From assembly GCA_017961625.1 (NCBI GenBank), contig JAGCWY010000139.1:1-37006 (forward strand): a DNA stretch of 37,006 nt, given 5' to 3'. The notes beneath the pieces were generated by a model. It searched no databases and was not told the origin of the DNA. It saw only the letters and a program-made list of their open reading frames with translations. Source of the DNA: Ruminococcus sp. Lineage in GTDB: Bacteria; Bacillota; Clostridia; Oscillospirales; Ruminococcaceae. This document shows, piece by piece, positions 1 to 7,270 of the stretch (position 1 is its first letter; each line of letters opens with the position of its first letter). The position numbers were made by a program, and so were the translations under genes.

Positions 1-34
1 ATATTTGGTAATTTGATTATATCACTAAAAACAG

Positions 35-70
35 CTGCACGCAAGTTATTGTTGTGCAGTTTGTTTTTTT
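35..70 (+). terminator. Rho-independent terminator of a gene left of the window
   Basis: A stem of CTGCAC (35-40) with GTGCAG (54-59), extended by weaker pairs inside, is followed directly by TTTGTTTTTTT (60-70). This is the classic plus-strand terminator layout. The gene it serves would end to the left of the window. The first 34 bases hold nothing I can identify. Confidence 0.7.
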
Positions 71-82
71 GCTATAAAATTT

Positions 83-103
83 GGGGCCTCTTTACGAGGC
101 CCC
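83..103 (-). terminator. Hairpin, probable terminator of the minus-strand surface protein gene
   Basis: A perfect 8-bp stem, GGGGCCTC (83-90) with GAGGCCCC (96-103), has a 5-base loop. It lies about 50 bases past the stop codon of the minus-strand gene at 155-892. Read on the minus strand it is followed by a modest A/T stretch (AAATTTTATAG), not a clean T run. It is therefore a likely but not ideal terminator for that gene. Confidence 0.5.
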
Positions 104-114
104 GTGTTCGTTTG

Positions 115-150
115 GGGGACTGAGTTTTTTTACAGCCCCTTTAGTATTTT
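115..150 (+). terminator. Imperfect terminator-like hairpin with a T-rich loop
   Basis: GGGGACTG (115-122) pairs with CAGCCCC (133-139) with one bulged A. The loop holds seven T, and TTTAGTATTTT follows. The 18-base core TTTTTTTACAGCCCCTTT also occurs on the minus strand at the far end of the window, in the hairpin at 36873-36892, so this may be a member of a recurring terminator family. No plus-strand gene lies directly upstream, so its client is unclear. Confidence 0.4.
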
Positions 151-154
151 ATTG

Positions 155-892
155 TTATGCAGACGCTTCTGAACCGCCTGCTGCTTCGCCGCCTGATGCC
201 GCACCTCCGTTATCTACCGGAGCCTGAGCTTCACCACCGCCGGAACCTGTTCCTGCATTGCCTTCTGTGGGCACGGGAGGAGTTTCAGTACCGCCTGCCG
301 ATCCGCCGGAGCCTGTTCCTGCATTGCCTTCTGTGGGTGTAGGAGGAGTTTCGGTACCGCCTGCTGAATTGCCAGCTCCTGTTCCTGTACCGGTTTCGTT
401 ACCTGTACTTGTACCAGTTCCATTTCCTGTACTAGTTCCGTTACCTGTGCCTGTTCCATTGCCTGTACCGTTTCCTGTACCTGTACCGCCTGCAACGGAG
501 CTTACAGTTGTGGTAGTCTGAACATAATATTCATTCGGGTAGACGCCTGTAGGAATCCTCTGATCCACAAAATATCTTGAGCCTGAGGTGACCTCTATAG
601 TATAATTTGTTCTTGTGGTTTTTGAGACTGTTGTAGTACGCGATGTTCTTACAACGGAAATATCATTTAGAGTAGTTGTTACGACAGATGTAGTTACGTT
701 CGTTACAGCGCTTGTCCCGTTGTTTAGTTTTTCACGTCCGAAGCTGGATATCACCTTTTCCGAAGGCGTGAGAGGGAACATTACAAAGAATGAAAGTATA
801 GCCGCTGCAAGAGCGATGAAACATCCGCACGAAACAAGTGTTATCTTAGTGGAGTTTTTCAGATTGCTGAAAAATCCGTTTCCTTTACTCAT
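155..892 (-). CDS. Membrane-anchored Thr/Gly/Asn-rich surface protein with tandem repeats
   Basis: I do not recognise a named family. The 245-aa protein has a short basic N-terminus, one membrane segment at about residues 17-40, and a long low-complexity exterior. Residues ~60-135 are rich in Ser/Thr/Val. They are followed by a Gly-Thr-Asn run built on GTGNGT-like hexapeptides. Two almost identical 22-residue repeats (core GGTETPP-PTEGNAGTGSGG) come next, encoded by the 66-bp tandem repeat at 237-368. About eight N-x-T triplets and many Thr are visible. The likely role is a cell-surface stalk or spacer, possibly glycosylated; this is inferred from composition only. A strong promoter (927-955, minus) precedes it. 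An AGGAG lies 12 bases before the ATG, a somewhat long spacing. The gene appears monocistronic. Confidence 0.75.
   Translation of the reverse strand: MSKGNGFFSNLKNSTKITLVSCGCFIALAAAILSFFVMFPLTPSEKVISSFGREKLNNGTSAVTNVTTSVVTTTLNDISVVRTSRTTTVSKTTRTNYTIEVTSGSRYFVDQRIPTGVYPNEYYVQTTTTVSSVAGGTGTGNGTGNGTGTGNGTSTGNGTGTSTGNETGTGTGAGNSAGGTETPPTPTEGNAGTGSGGSAGGTETPPVPTEGNAGTGSGGGEAQAPVDNGGAASGGEAAGGSEASA
237..368 (-). repeat. Two tandem copies of a 66-bp in-frame repeat
   Basis: Copies at 237-302 and 303-368 both begin CCGCCGG and differ at only a handful of positions. Each encodes 22 residues of the surface protein. The neighbouring stretch at about 370-490 is a looser hexamer-like repeat (units such as CCTGTA/CCTGTT). 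Both could change length by slippage or recombination without breaking the frame. Confidence 0.85.
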
Positions 893-926
893 TTAATTAA
901 CACACTCCTGTATCATAGATGTTTTT

Positions 927-955
927 ATTATACAATAAATGTCGTAAAAAGTCAA
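927..955 (-). promoter_or_regulatory. Sigma-A-type promoter of the surface protein gene
   Basis: Read on the minus strand, TTGACT (955-950) and TATAAT (932-927) are separated by exactly 17 bases. The start codon lies about 35 bases downstream of the -10. This is a near-consensus housekeeping promoter. Confidence 0.85.
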
Positions 956-979
956 GCCTGAGTATTTCTGCGTTTGTGA

Positions 980-1031
980 CAGAAAAATGAAAAATTCCCC
1001 GTATAAAGAACTTATGACTTTATACGGGGAA
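980..1031 (-). terminator. Rho-independent terminator of the GH9 cellulase gene
   Basis: A perfect 14-bp stem, TTCCCCGTATAAAG (995-1008) with CTTTATACGGGGAA (1018-1031), has a 9-base loop. It begins 5 bases after the stop of the cellulase gene. On the minus strand it is followed by TTTTTCATTTTTC, as expected for termination in that direction. Confidence 0.9.
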
Positions 1032-1035
1032 AGAT

Positions 1036-3738
1036 TTATTGTTTCTTTTTCAGTTTTACAAGTTTATAGATGAAGAGTTCAAGGGAAATAAGACCAATAA
1101 CAGCAGCTCCGGCAATAAGAGCAGTCTTTGCGACGCCGTCGGAGTTTTCAGACTTGCTTTCATTGTCTTCCTTCTGCTTTGCTGCCTTGGTTGTAGTTTT
1201 TTCCGTTTTATCCTTGGAGCTTTTAGATGTTGTTGTCTTTTCATCATCATCAGTCTTTTTGCTGCCGGAATGATGCTCTGTCTGTATTCCTTCATCGGTG
1301 GCTGTCTGTGCTGTGAAGCCTGCCAGCCATGCAAGTGAAGCGTTCCAGTTTATGGTACATTCGTTTACCGACCATGCCTCGATATTGTCAAGATAACATT
1401 TCTGTGGAGCTATCTCTCCCTTTTTCCAGCCTGAGCCCTGAACCCACGGGTCCTGCATACCTGAATTCGGACCGCCGCACATTACGCCGTTTGGTGCTTT
1501 AGGGAATGTCTCGTCAATTTGCTTTGCCCAATAGCGGTGGTGAGGATACTCTATAGCGTGGGTACCATAGCCTGTAACATAAGAATAATCCATTGCGTTC
1601 CTACCGAGTATGTAATCCATACCGCCTATAGCTCCGTCGAGGTACTGTTCCTCGTTTGTCAGCAGATAAGCGTAAGCCATAACTATGGAATTATCGGTAA
1701 CAAATGAGTTTGAGCCCCATATATAACCTTGATCGCTATCGTTGTATGCAAGAGTGCTCTGACCGTATGGGAGACCATAGCCCTGATTCTCCTCCAGCGA
1801 TATAAAGCGATCTGCTGCGGCGATAACGGCTTCATTTATTATCTCAACGTCACCCTTATCGAATTTTTCCGAGTTTAGTGCGGCGCTTAGTGTTGCAAGA
1901 GCTCCTGTATTGCCCCAGTCGAAGCTGCCGACCGTGTCTACGCTCTCTCCGCCTCCGAGAGATGAAGGTACGTCAAGGAAGAACTTATTTTCTGTTGCTT
2001 CATCGTAGTAGTCTTCATTGCCTGTGGTTATAAAAAGCTCAAGAGCAGCCCAGCAGAATTCGTCCTCCACATCGTCATCACCATAAGCTCCGCCGCCTAC
2101 AGATTCGTCAAGAGGAGCGTACATAGCAGGATGCTTTTTTGCAGCCTTGAAAGCGTTTTCGGCAGCTTCAAGACATTCGGATGCGAAATCTTCGTCAATA
2201 TCCTTCCAGAGTCTTGCTGCTTGAGCACCGCAGGCTGCAAGATTAAGAGTTGCAGCTGTCGTGGGAGGCTTTACGATACGTTTCATATCGTCATCTGCAG
2301 GAGCTATGCCAAGGGCTGTCCATTTTTCGTCATGGGCTTTATGGTAAGCCATGCCCTTGTAGTCTCCGCTGTCAACTATCATTTTCAGCATCCATTCCAT
2401 TTCCCAGCGGCTCTCGTCAAGAAGGTCGGGGATGCCATTGCTGTTTTCGGGGATAAGCATTGTACCGTCTGCATAAGCCTCTTCAAAGCCGTATTTAACA
2501 GCAGTTTCGTACTGATTCTGCATGAGCCAGAGGGAGAAGCCACCGTTTACCACGTATTTCCCGTGGTCACCAGCGTCATACCAGCCACCGGTAACATCTA
2601 TTGAACCGCTGCTTCCGCTGTAGCCCCATGTGTGCTCTATCTCAGCCATATCCTTTGGGTGACCTGCTGCACGGGCAAGTGCAGATGTATCGCCTGAGGA
2701 TATGTATTCACTTTCAATCTCTATGCCGCTTCTGTTCTGATAGAAGTAGTTCAAAGAATCGTAAAGCAGGGAGGAATATTGCTGTGATCCGCCTATTATG
2801 AATTCTCGGCTTTCAGAGCCGTCTTCCGCTTCTATATAGTAGGTGCCTTCCTTTTTTAGGTCGCTGAAATCAAGAAGGTGTACCTCGTCACTGGAGTCTT
2901 TATCAGTTCCGTATGGAGTGCTCTTGCCGGTGTATACGGTCATCCCCGATTCGTCTTTTACCTCGAAGCCTAAAGCCTTCTGTGAATCGCTGAGAAGGGT
3001 CGCTCTCTTTGCTCTGTCCGGGAAATAGCATACCTGATTGGTGAGTATCCCAGCTCTTTCGTAAAGTGAGCTCTCGGGATAGTCGTTCTCGTCGCTTGTT
3101 AGGTCGACAAGTGACATATTATCGAACTTTATTTCAGTGCCGGCAGGGAAGCAATCACCGTTAGTGTACTTACCGTCACCGCCGAGGTGAAAAGCCCATT
3201 CCGCAACGTCAAGTGACTTGCTGGCGGTAAAAGTAACATCTACCTTCTTAGTCTCGTTTTTGCCAATCTGTATACAATCCCATGTGCTGTTGAAGTCGGG
3301 ACCGTTATCTGACATCATATTGTGCCATATTTCAACATCACCGTCGAGATTGCCTATCTTGGTGTAATACTTTCCGCTTTCTGAGGGGGTTATCTCGTAG
3401 GATACCTTATACTTATGACCTGAAACAATCTTAAGTCCTCTGTGCCTAAACTGGCAGTCCCACCTGTCATCACCGCCTCTAGATGCTCCGCCTGGGTTTA
3501 CGATAGTAACAGTGTAGACACCTTTGCTTATGTCAAAATCCATTTCTCCCGGTGCTGATTCGACAATATGCCACGGGAGACCGACTCCGTTTTCAAAATC
3601 CGTCTGTCCAAGCTGCTGACCTGCATTTGCTGTGAGAGCTGTAAAACTCATTCCGACCGGTACAATCGCTGAAGCAGCAATGACCGCTGCTGCAGCCGCG
3701 GATAAAGCCCTGACAGAAAGATCTGTTTTCTTTCTCAT
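1036..3738 (-). CDS. Secreted, membrane-anchored GH9 cellulase (endoglucanase) with N-terminal CBM4-like module
   Basis: This is a 900-aa glycoside hydrolase family 9 enzyme that should cleave beta-1,4-glucan outside the cell. A signal peptide ends with TANA at residue 39. A CBM4/9-like module spans about 41-213, and an immunoglobulin-like CelD-N module spans about 228-316. The GH9 (alpha/alpha)6 catalytic domain follows to about residue 815. The catalytic motif DAGDH is at 388-392, the paired histidines of PHHR at 733-734, and the acid Glu793 sits in SVNECT. A Lys/Ser/Thr/Asp-rich linker (~825-865) leads to a C-terminal membrane helix (~868-890) and the tail KLKKKQ. There is no dockerin and no LPxTG. 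AGGAGG lies 8 bases before the ATG. The family call is firm; the exact endo/processive mode cannot be read from sequence. Confidence 0.95.
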   Translation of the reverse strand: MRKKTDLSVRALSAAAAAVIAASAIVPVGMSFTALTANAGQQLGQTDFENGVGLPWHIVESAPGEMDFDISKGVYTVTIVNPGGASRGGDDRWDCQFRHRGLKIVSGHKYKVSYEITPSESGKYYTKIGNLDGDVEIWHNMMSDNGPDFNSTWDCIQIGKNETKKVDVTFTASKSLDVAEWAFHLGGDGKYTNGDCFPAGTEIKFDNMSLVDLTSDENDYPESSLYERAGILTNQVCYFPDRAKRATLLSDSQKALGFEVKDESGMTVYTGKSTPYGTDKDSSDEVHLLDFSDLKKEGTYYIEAEDGSESREFIIGGSQQYSSLLYDSLNYFYQNRSGIEIESEYISSGDTSALARAAGHPKDMAEIEHTWGYSGSSGSIDVTGGWYDAGDHGKYVVNGGFSLWLMQNQYETAVKYGFEEAYADGTMLIPENSNGIPDLLDESRWEMEWMLKMIVDSGDYKGMAYHKAHDEKWTALGIAPADDDMKRIVKPPTTAATLNLAACGAQAARLWKDIDEDFASECLEAAENAFKAAKKHPAMYAPLDESVGGGAYGDDDVEDEFCWAALELFITTGNEDYYDEATENKFFLDVPSSLGGGESVDTVGSFDWGNTGALATLSAALNSEKFDKGDVEIINEAVIAAADRFISLEENQGYGLPYGQSTLAYNDSDQGYIWGSNSFVTDNSIVMAYAYLLTNEEQYLDGAIGGMDYILGRNAMDYSYVTGYGTHAIEYPHHRYWAKQIDETFPKAPNGVMCGGPNSGMQDPWVQGSGWKKGEIAPQKCYLDNIEAWSVNECTINWNASLAWLAGFTAQTATDEGIQTEHHSGSKKTDDDEKTTTSKSSKDKTEKTTTKAAKQKEDNESKSENSDGVAKTALIAGAAVIGLISLELFIYKLVKLKKKQ

Positions 3739-3746
3739 AGTAATAT

Positions 3747-3796
3747 CCTCCTATTTCTGCAATTTTCAACTTATACTTTAATACTTTTTCATTATA
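3747..3796 (-). promoter_or_regulatory. Probable promoter -10 and ribosome binding site of the GH9 gene
   Basis: On the minus strand a TATAAT (3796-3791) lies about 50 bases before the start codon, and AGGAGG (3752-3747) is 8 bases before it. I find no convincing -35 at 16-18 bases upstream of the -10, so an activator may be needed. The 288-base region 3739-4026 holds this and the divergent promoter of the next gene; no other feature is visible in it. Confidence 0.5.
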
Positions 3797-3945
3797 ATGT
3801 AAAGCAGGCAAGCAGAAAGTTTACAAATTAGCCTTTTAAAACGGCAATTTGCTCATTAATTTTATCTAAAACAGCAATATTTAGTTGAATAAGACTATTT
3901 ATGGGAGGTCGTGTAAAAAACAGCAAAATTTGGCAAGCTAAACTC

Positions 3946-3974
3946 TTGATTTCTCATGTTTGGTGTGATATAAT
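3946..3974 (+). promoter_or_regulatory. Sigma-A-type promoter of the guanylate-kinase-like gene
   Basis: TTGATT (3946-3951) and TATAAT (3969-3974) are 17 bases apart, and the -10 is extended by TGA. The start codon at 4027 lies about 50 bases downstream. Confidence 0.85.
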
Positions 3975-4026
3975 GTCTTAATGTGGAGTAATCTACAAAA
4001 ATTGATTTTATTTGTGGAGCTTTGAT

Positions 4027-4623
4027 ATGAATCATATTTTTTATATCATCGGAAAGAGCGCTTCTGGAAAGGACACCATGTACAGCCGCATAGTTTCGGA
4101 ACTGGGACTTTTGCCAATTGTGCTCTATACTACCCGTCCTGCAAGAAATAACGAACAGGAAGGGGTAGAGTACCACTTTGTTGACGATGAGCGCTTCTGT
4201 GAGATGGCTGCGAACGGTCAGGTCATCGAATCGCGTACATACTCTACCTGTCACGGCGAATGGACATATTTCACAGCTGCTGACAGTATTGAAAATGATA
4301 AGGGTGATTGTGCAGGTATTGGTACTGTTGAATCTTATGTACGGATAAAGGAATACTGCGGCGACGGAGTCGTTGTCCCCATATACATTGAGGTCAGTGA
4401 TGAAGTGCGTTTTTTGCGTGCTGTTGAGCGTGAGAAAAAACAGCTCCAGCCGAAGTATGCAGAGCTTTGCAGGCGATTCCTTGCCGATAACGAGGATTTT
4501 TCCGACGAAAAGCTGGCTGAAGCAGGAATAGACATTAGATTTGACAACAACGGCACTGCTGAAGAGTGCTTTTTAAAGATAAAAAAATATATATCTGAGA
4601 TCCGCAGAGATCGTTTAAAGTAA
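4027..4623 (+). CDS. Guanylate-kinase-family P-loop nucleotide kinase
   Basis: The 198-aa protein belongs to the guanylate kinase fold: phosphate transfer from ATP to a nucleoside monophosphate, probably GMP. The P-loop reads GKSASGKDT near the N-terminus, where typical Gmk has a GPSGAGK-type loop. The GMP-binding signature is present as TTRPAR..E..G..Y. The usual NYYGT segment is altered to a Trp-containing form (HGEWTYFT). I chose ATG 4027 over an in-frame TTG at 4012 because GGAG (4016-4019) lies 7 bases before the ATG. The next gene, a nucleotide-sugar dehydratase, begins 35 bases downstream. It could be the cell's Gmk or a divergent paralogue with another nucleotide substrate. Confidence 0.7.
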   Translation: MNHIFYIIGKSASGKDTMYSRIVSELGLLPIVLYTTRPARNNEQEGVEYHFVDDERFCEMAANGQVIESRTYSTCHGEWTYFTAADSIENDKGDCAGIGTVESYVRIKEYCGDGVVVPIYIEVSDEVRFLRAVEREKKQLQPKYAELCRRFLADNEDFSDEKLAEAGIDIRFDNNGTAEECFLKIKKYISEIRRDRLK

Positions 4624-4658
4624 TTTTCGCATATGGAAGTGGAATAGGGAGGTTTATT

Positions 4659-6185
4659 GTGGAAGCTGAAAAGAATTATGACAGCTGCGCAAAAAGAACT
4701 ATGATAATCGGCGGTGGTGTTGCGGCAACAATGCTTCTGAACGAGATATTCAACGCTCAGAAGTCGCCTTATACCGACGACAAGTATTCGGCGCAGTTCA
4801 ATCCGGTATGTATCATTGACAACGATCCTGCCAAGCTTGGCAAGGAGATACTCGGCGTAAAGGTCGTAGGAAGATCCGAGGAGATCGTTAAATTTGCTGA
4901 GGAATACGAGATAGAGCAGCTTATTCTTGCTATACCCTCGCTCACATCAGACGAGAGAAAAGCTATAATTGATATCTGCAATGAGACGAAGCTACCGCTC
5001 AAGATAGTTCCTTTTATAGGAAATCTCATTCTTGATGATTCGTCAACACTTCTTGGACAGGTCCGCGACATCAAGGTCGAGGAGCTCCTTGGAAGAAATC
5101 CGATTAAGTTCGACAATAAGGACATCAAGGAATTCATAGGTGGAAAGGTTTGTATGGTAACTGGCGGCGGCGGAAGCATCGGTTCAGAGCTTGTACGTCA
5201 GATTGCAAGATATAATCCGAAGCAGATAATTATTGTTGATATCTACGAGAATAATGCTTATGAGATACAGCAGGAGCTTGTTATGGAGTACGGCGACGAG
5301 CTGAATCTAGTTACGCTTATCGCTTCTGTCCGCGATTATTTCCGCATAAATCAGATTTTTGAGAGATACAAGCCTCAGATTGTTTTCCATGCGGCTGCTC
5401 ACAAGCACGTACCGCTTATGGAATGCTCTCCTATGGAGGCTATAAAGAACAATGTCATAGGAACTTTCAATGTAGCTACTCTTGCTCAGTACCACGATGT
5501 ACAGAAGTTCGTTATGATATCCACGGACAAGGCTGTTAATCCTACAAACGCTATGGGCGCTTCAAAGCGTTGCTGCGAGATGATTGTTCAGTACCTTTCA
5601 CAGCAGAATGAAGGAACAACAGAGTTCGTTACCACACGTTTCGGAAATGTTCTCGGTTCAAACGGTTCGGTAATTCCTCTCTTCAAGAAGCAGATAGAGC
5701 AGGGTAAGCCTGTAACTGTTACCCATGAGGATATAATCCGTTACTTTATGACTATACCCGAGGCTGTAAGTCTTGTTATGGAAGCTGCTGCTATAGCTCA
5801 TGGCGGCGAGATATTCGTACTTGATATGGGTCAGCCTGTCAAGATAGTCACACTTGCTGAAAACCTTATAAGAATGTACGGAAAGGTGCCTTACAAAGAT
5901 GTGCCTATCGTATTCACCGGACTTCGTCCCGGCGAGAAGATAAAGGAAGAGCTCCTTATGATGGAGGAGGGACTGAAAAAGACCTCCAACAAGCTCATAT
6001 TTATCGGCAAACAGATAGATATCGATGAGGATCACTTTGCGTCAAGACTCAAAAAGCTTCGTGACGCGGCTCAGCTCAATGACGAAGAGGTTGCTATTCA
6101 GGCTCTTCACGAGATGGTACCAACTTTTATCACTCCGGAAGAATTCAACCGCAGAGAGCTTGTACATGAAGCCTCTAAAAAATAA
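4659..6185 (+). CDS. CapD/PglF-type nucleoside-diphosphate-sugar 4,6-dehydratase, soluble form
   Basis: The 508-aa protein carries two Rossmann-like parts. An N-terminal CoA-binding-like domain starts at GGGVAATML. An extended SDR catalytic domain has its NAD motif GGGGSIG at 169-175. The active-site stretch STDKAVNPTNAMGASK has Asp290, Lys291 and Lys303, with Met299 where classical SDRs have Tyr; that exchange is typical of WbpM/PglF UDP-GlcNAc 4,6-dehydratases. Most members have four N-terminal membrane helices; here none is present and the protein starts directly at the nucleotide-binding fold. The start is GTG 4659, with AGGGAGG 6 bases upstream. It probably supplies a deoxy-amino sugar for surface glycans. 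The precise substrate is inferred. Confidence 0.88.
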   Translation: MEAEKNYDSCAKRTMIIGGGVAATMLLNEIFNAQKSPYTDDKYSAQFNPVCIIDNDPAKLGKEILGVKVVGRSEEIVKFAEEYEIEQLILAIPSLTSDERKAIIDICNETKLPLKIVPFIGNLILDDSSTLLGQVRDIKVEELLGRNPIKFDNKDIKEFIGGKVCMVTGGGGSIGSELVRQIARYNPKQIIIVDIYENNAYEIQQELVMEYGDELNLVTLIASVRDYFRINQIFERYKPQIVFHAAAHKHVPLMECSPMEAIKNNVIGTFNVATLAQYHDVQKFVMISTDKAVNPTNAMGASKRCCEMIVQYLSQQNEGTTEFVTTRFGNVLGSNGSVIPLFKKQIEQGKPVTVTHEDIIRYFMTIPEAVSLVMEAAAIAHGGEIFVLDMGQPVKIVTLAENLIRMYGKVPYKDVPIVFTGLRPGEKIKEELLMMEEGLKKTSNKLIFIGKQIDIDEDHFASRLKKLRDAAQLNDEEVAIQALHEMVPTFITPEEFNRRELVHEASKK

Positions 6186-6197
6186 TAAAGCACAAAA

Positions 6198-6234
6198 CTG
6201 CACTCCGGCATTTGGCTGAAGTGCAGATTTTTTT
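6198..6234 (+). terminator. Rho-independent terminator after the dehydratase gene
   Basis: CTGCACT (6198-6204) pairs with AGTGCAG (6220-6226), followed by ATTTTTTT. It ends the two-gene unit that starts at 4027 and separates it from the next promoter. Confidence 0.85.
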
Positions 6235-6253
6235 ACAATAATATAATATAATA

Positions 6254-6282
6254 TTGACGTTTTTTGCGAAATCTGTTATAAT
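6254..6282 (+). promoter_or_regulatory. Sigma-A-type promoter at the head of the long flavoprotein/cobalamin gene run
   Basis: TTGACG (6254-6259) and TATAAT (6277-6282) are exactly 17 bases apart. Transcription should begin near 6289, about 15 bases before the ATG of the MscS gene. It is the only clear promoter I see before the terminator at 28293, though promoters inside coding regions cannot be excluded. Confidence 0.85.
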
Positions 6283-6304
6283 TAATATAAGTATACATAT
6301 TATA

Positions 6305-7270
6305 ATGTCTGAAAGGGATATTACAACTTCTTACGGAGATGATTTTTTGACCGGAACACAGATTACAACTGAAACGGCTACGGCAGCATCAGCCGCAGTT
6401 ACGACCACAGAAACTACTGTGAATGAGATAGTCGGAAGTATACAGGAATCGGTGGAAAAGACCTCGGGTCTTCTTGCGAACAGTATAGAATATATCAAAA
6501 ATGCTCTTCCGCTTATAATTATGGCTTTGACGATACTTATCATAGGTATACTGATTTCAAAGCTCATAGCCAAGATAGTAGGGAAAGCAGTCTCTAAGTC
6601 AAATGTCAACGGAGCGGCCAAGAGCTTCCTTGTGTCGCTTATAAAGATAATACTTTACATCGCTGTTGTGATAATGGCTCTGTCTGTACTTAAGGTTCCA
6701 ATGTCATCCATAATAACCATACTTGGTGCAGCAGGACTTGCTATAAGCCTTGCGCTGCAAAACTGCCTGTCAAATCTCAGCGGTGGTTTTATTATTCTTT
6801 TCACTAAGCCCTTTACTACAGGCGATATAATAGAGCTTGATAACTCAGTGGGTACGGTCAGGGATATAGGCATATTCTATACAAAGATAAACACCTTTGA
6901 CGGAAAGACCGTATTCCTTCCCAACGGTAAGGTCACTGACGCAAAGATAGTCAACTACACCGAAACTCCCACAAGACGCATAGATCTCAATTTCAACATA
7001 AGTTATGATTCGGATTTCCGCAAAGCAAAGGAAATCATACTTGACATTATCTCAGCCGATAAGGTCATACTGAAATCTCCTGAGCCTGTTGTACGTATGA
7101 GTTCACATAACGACAGTTCTATAGGCGTTGACGTGCGTATATGGGTGAACAACGACGATTATATGACAGAACGTTATAATATGACAGAAGCCGTCAAGGC
7201 GGCATTTGATGAAAACGGTATCGAGATACCCTTCAATCAGATAGATATCCATGTAAAGGACAAAGTTTAA
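6305..7270 (+). CDS. MscS-family small-conductance mechanosensitive channel
   Basis: The 321-aa membrane protein should open under membrane tension to release solutes. A Thr/Ala/Ser-rich N-terminal stretch precedes three membrane segments. The third is the pore helix with the MscS signature (GAAGLAISLALQN followed by LSGGFIIL and FTTGDIIEL). The cytoplasmic beta domain and C-terminal alpha/beta domain follow. I use ATG 6305: the in-frame TTG at 6254 is the -35 box of the promoter, so it would not be transcribed. The leader is only about 15 bases long and has no Shine-Dalgarno motif, which is unusual here. Its stop overlaps the next start (TAATG). Confidence 0.9.
   Translation: MSERDITTSYGDDFLTGTQITTETATAASAAVTTTETTVNEIVGSIQESVEKTSGLLANSIEYIKNALPLIIMALTILIIGILISKLIAKIVGKAVSKSNVNGAAKSFLVSLIKIILYIAVVIMALSVLKVPMSSIITILGAAGLAISLALQNCLSNLSGGFIILFTKPFTTGDIIELDNSVGTVRDIGIFYTKINTFDGKTVFLPNGKVTDAKIVNYTETPTRRIDLNFNISYDSDFRKAKEIILDIISADKVILKSPEPVVRMSSHNDSSIGVDVRIWVNNDDYMTERYNMTEAVKAAFDENGIEIPFNQIDIHVKDKV

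Noticed and set aside
258..521. Pro/Val-rich plus-strand frame and the hexamer-like tract as a possible CRISPR or other array
   Set aside because: The pattern is the antisense of the Gly-Thr repeats of the minus-strand surface protein; there are no spacers of constant length.
2131..2604. 157-codon plus-strand frame inside the cellulase gene
   Set aside because: It is antisense to the conserved GH9 catalytic domain and has no start signal of its own.
3895..4254. Minus-strand open frame of 119 codons
   Set aside because: It overlaps the divergent promoter and the guanylate-kinase-like gene, and its product has no sensible pattern or ribosome binding site.
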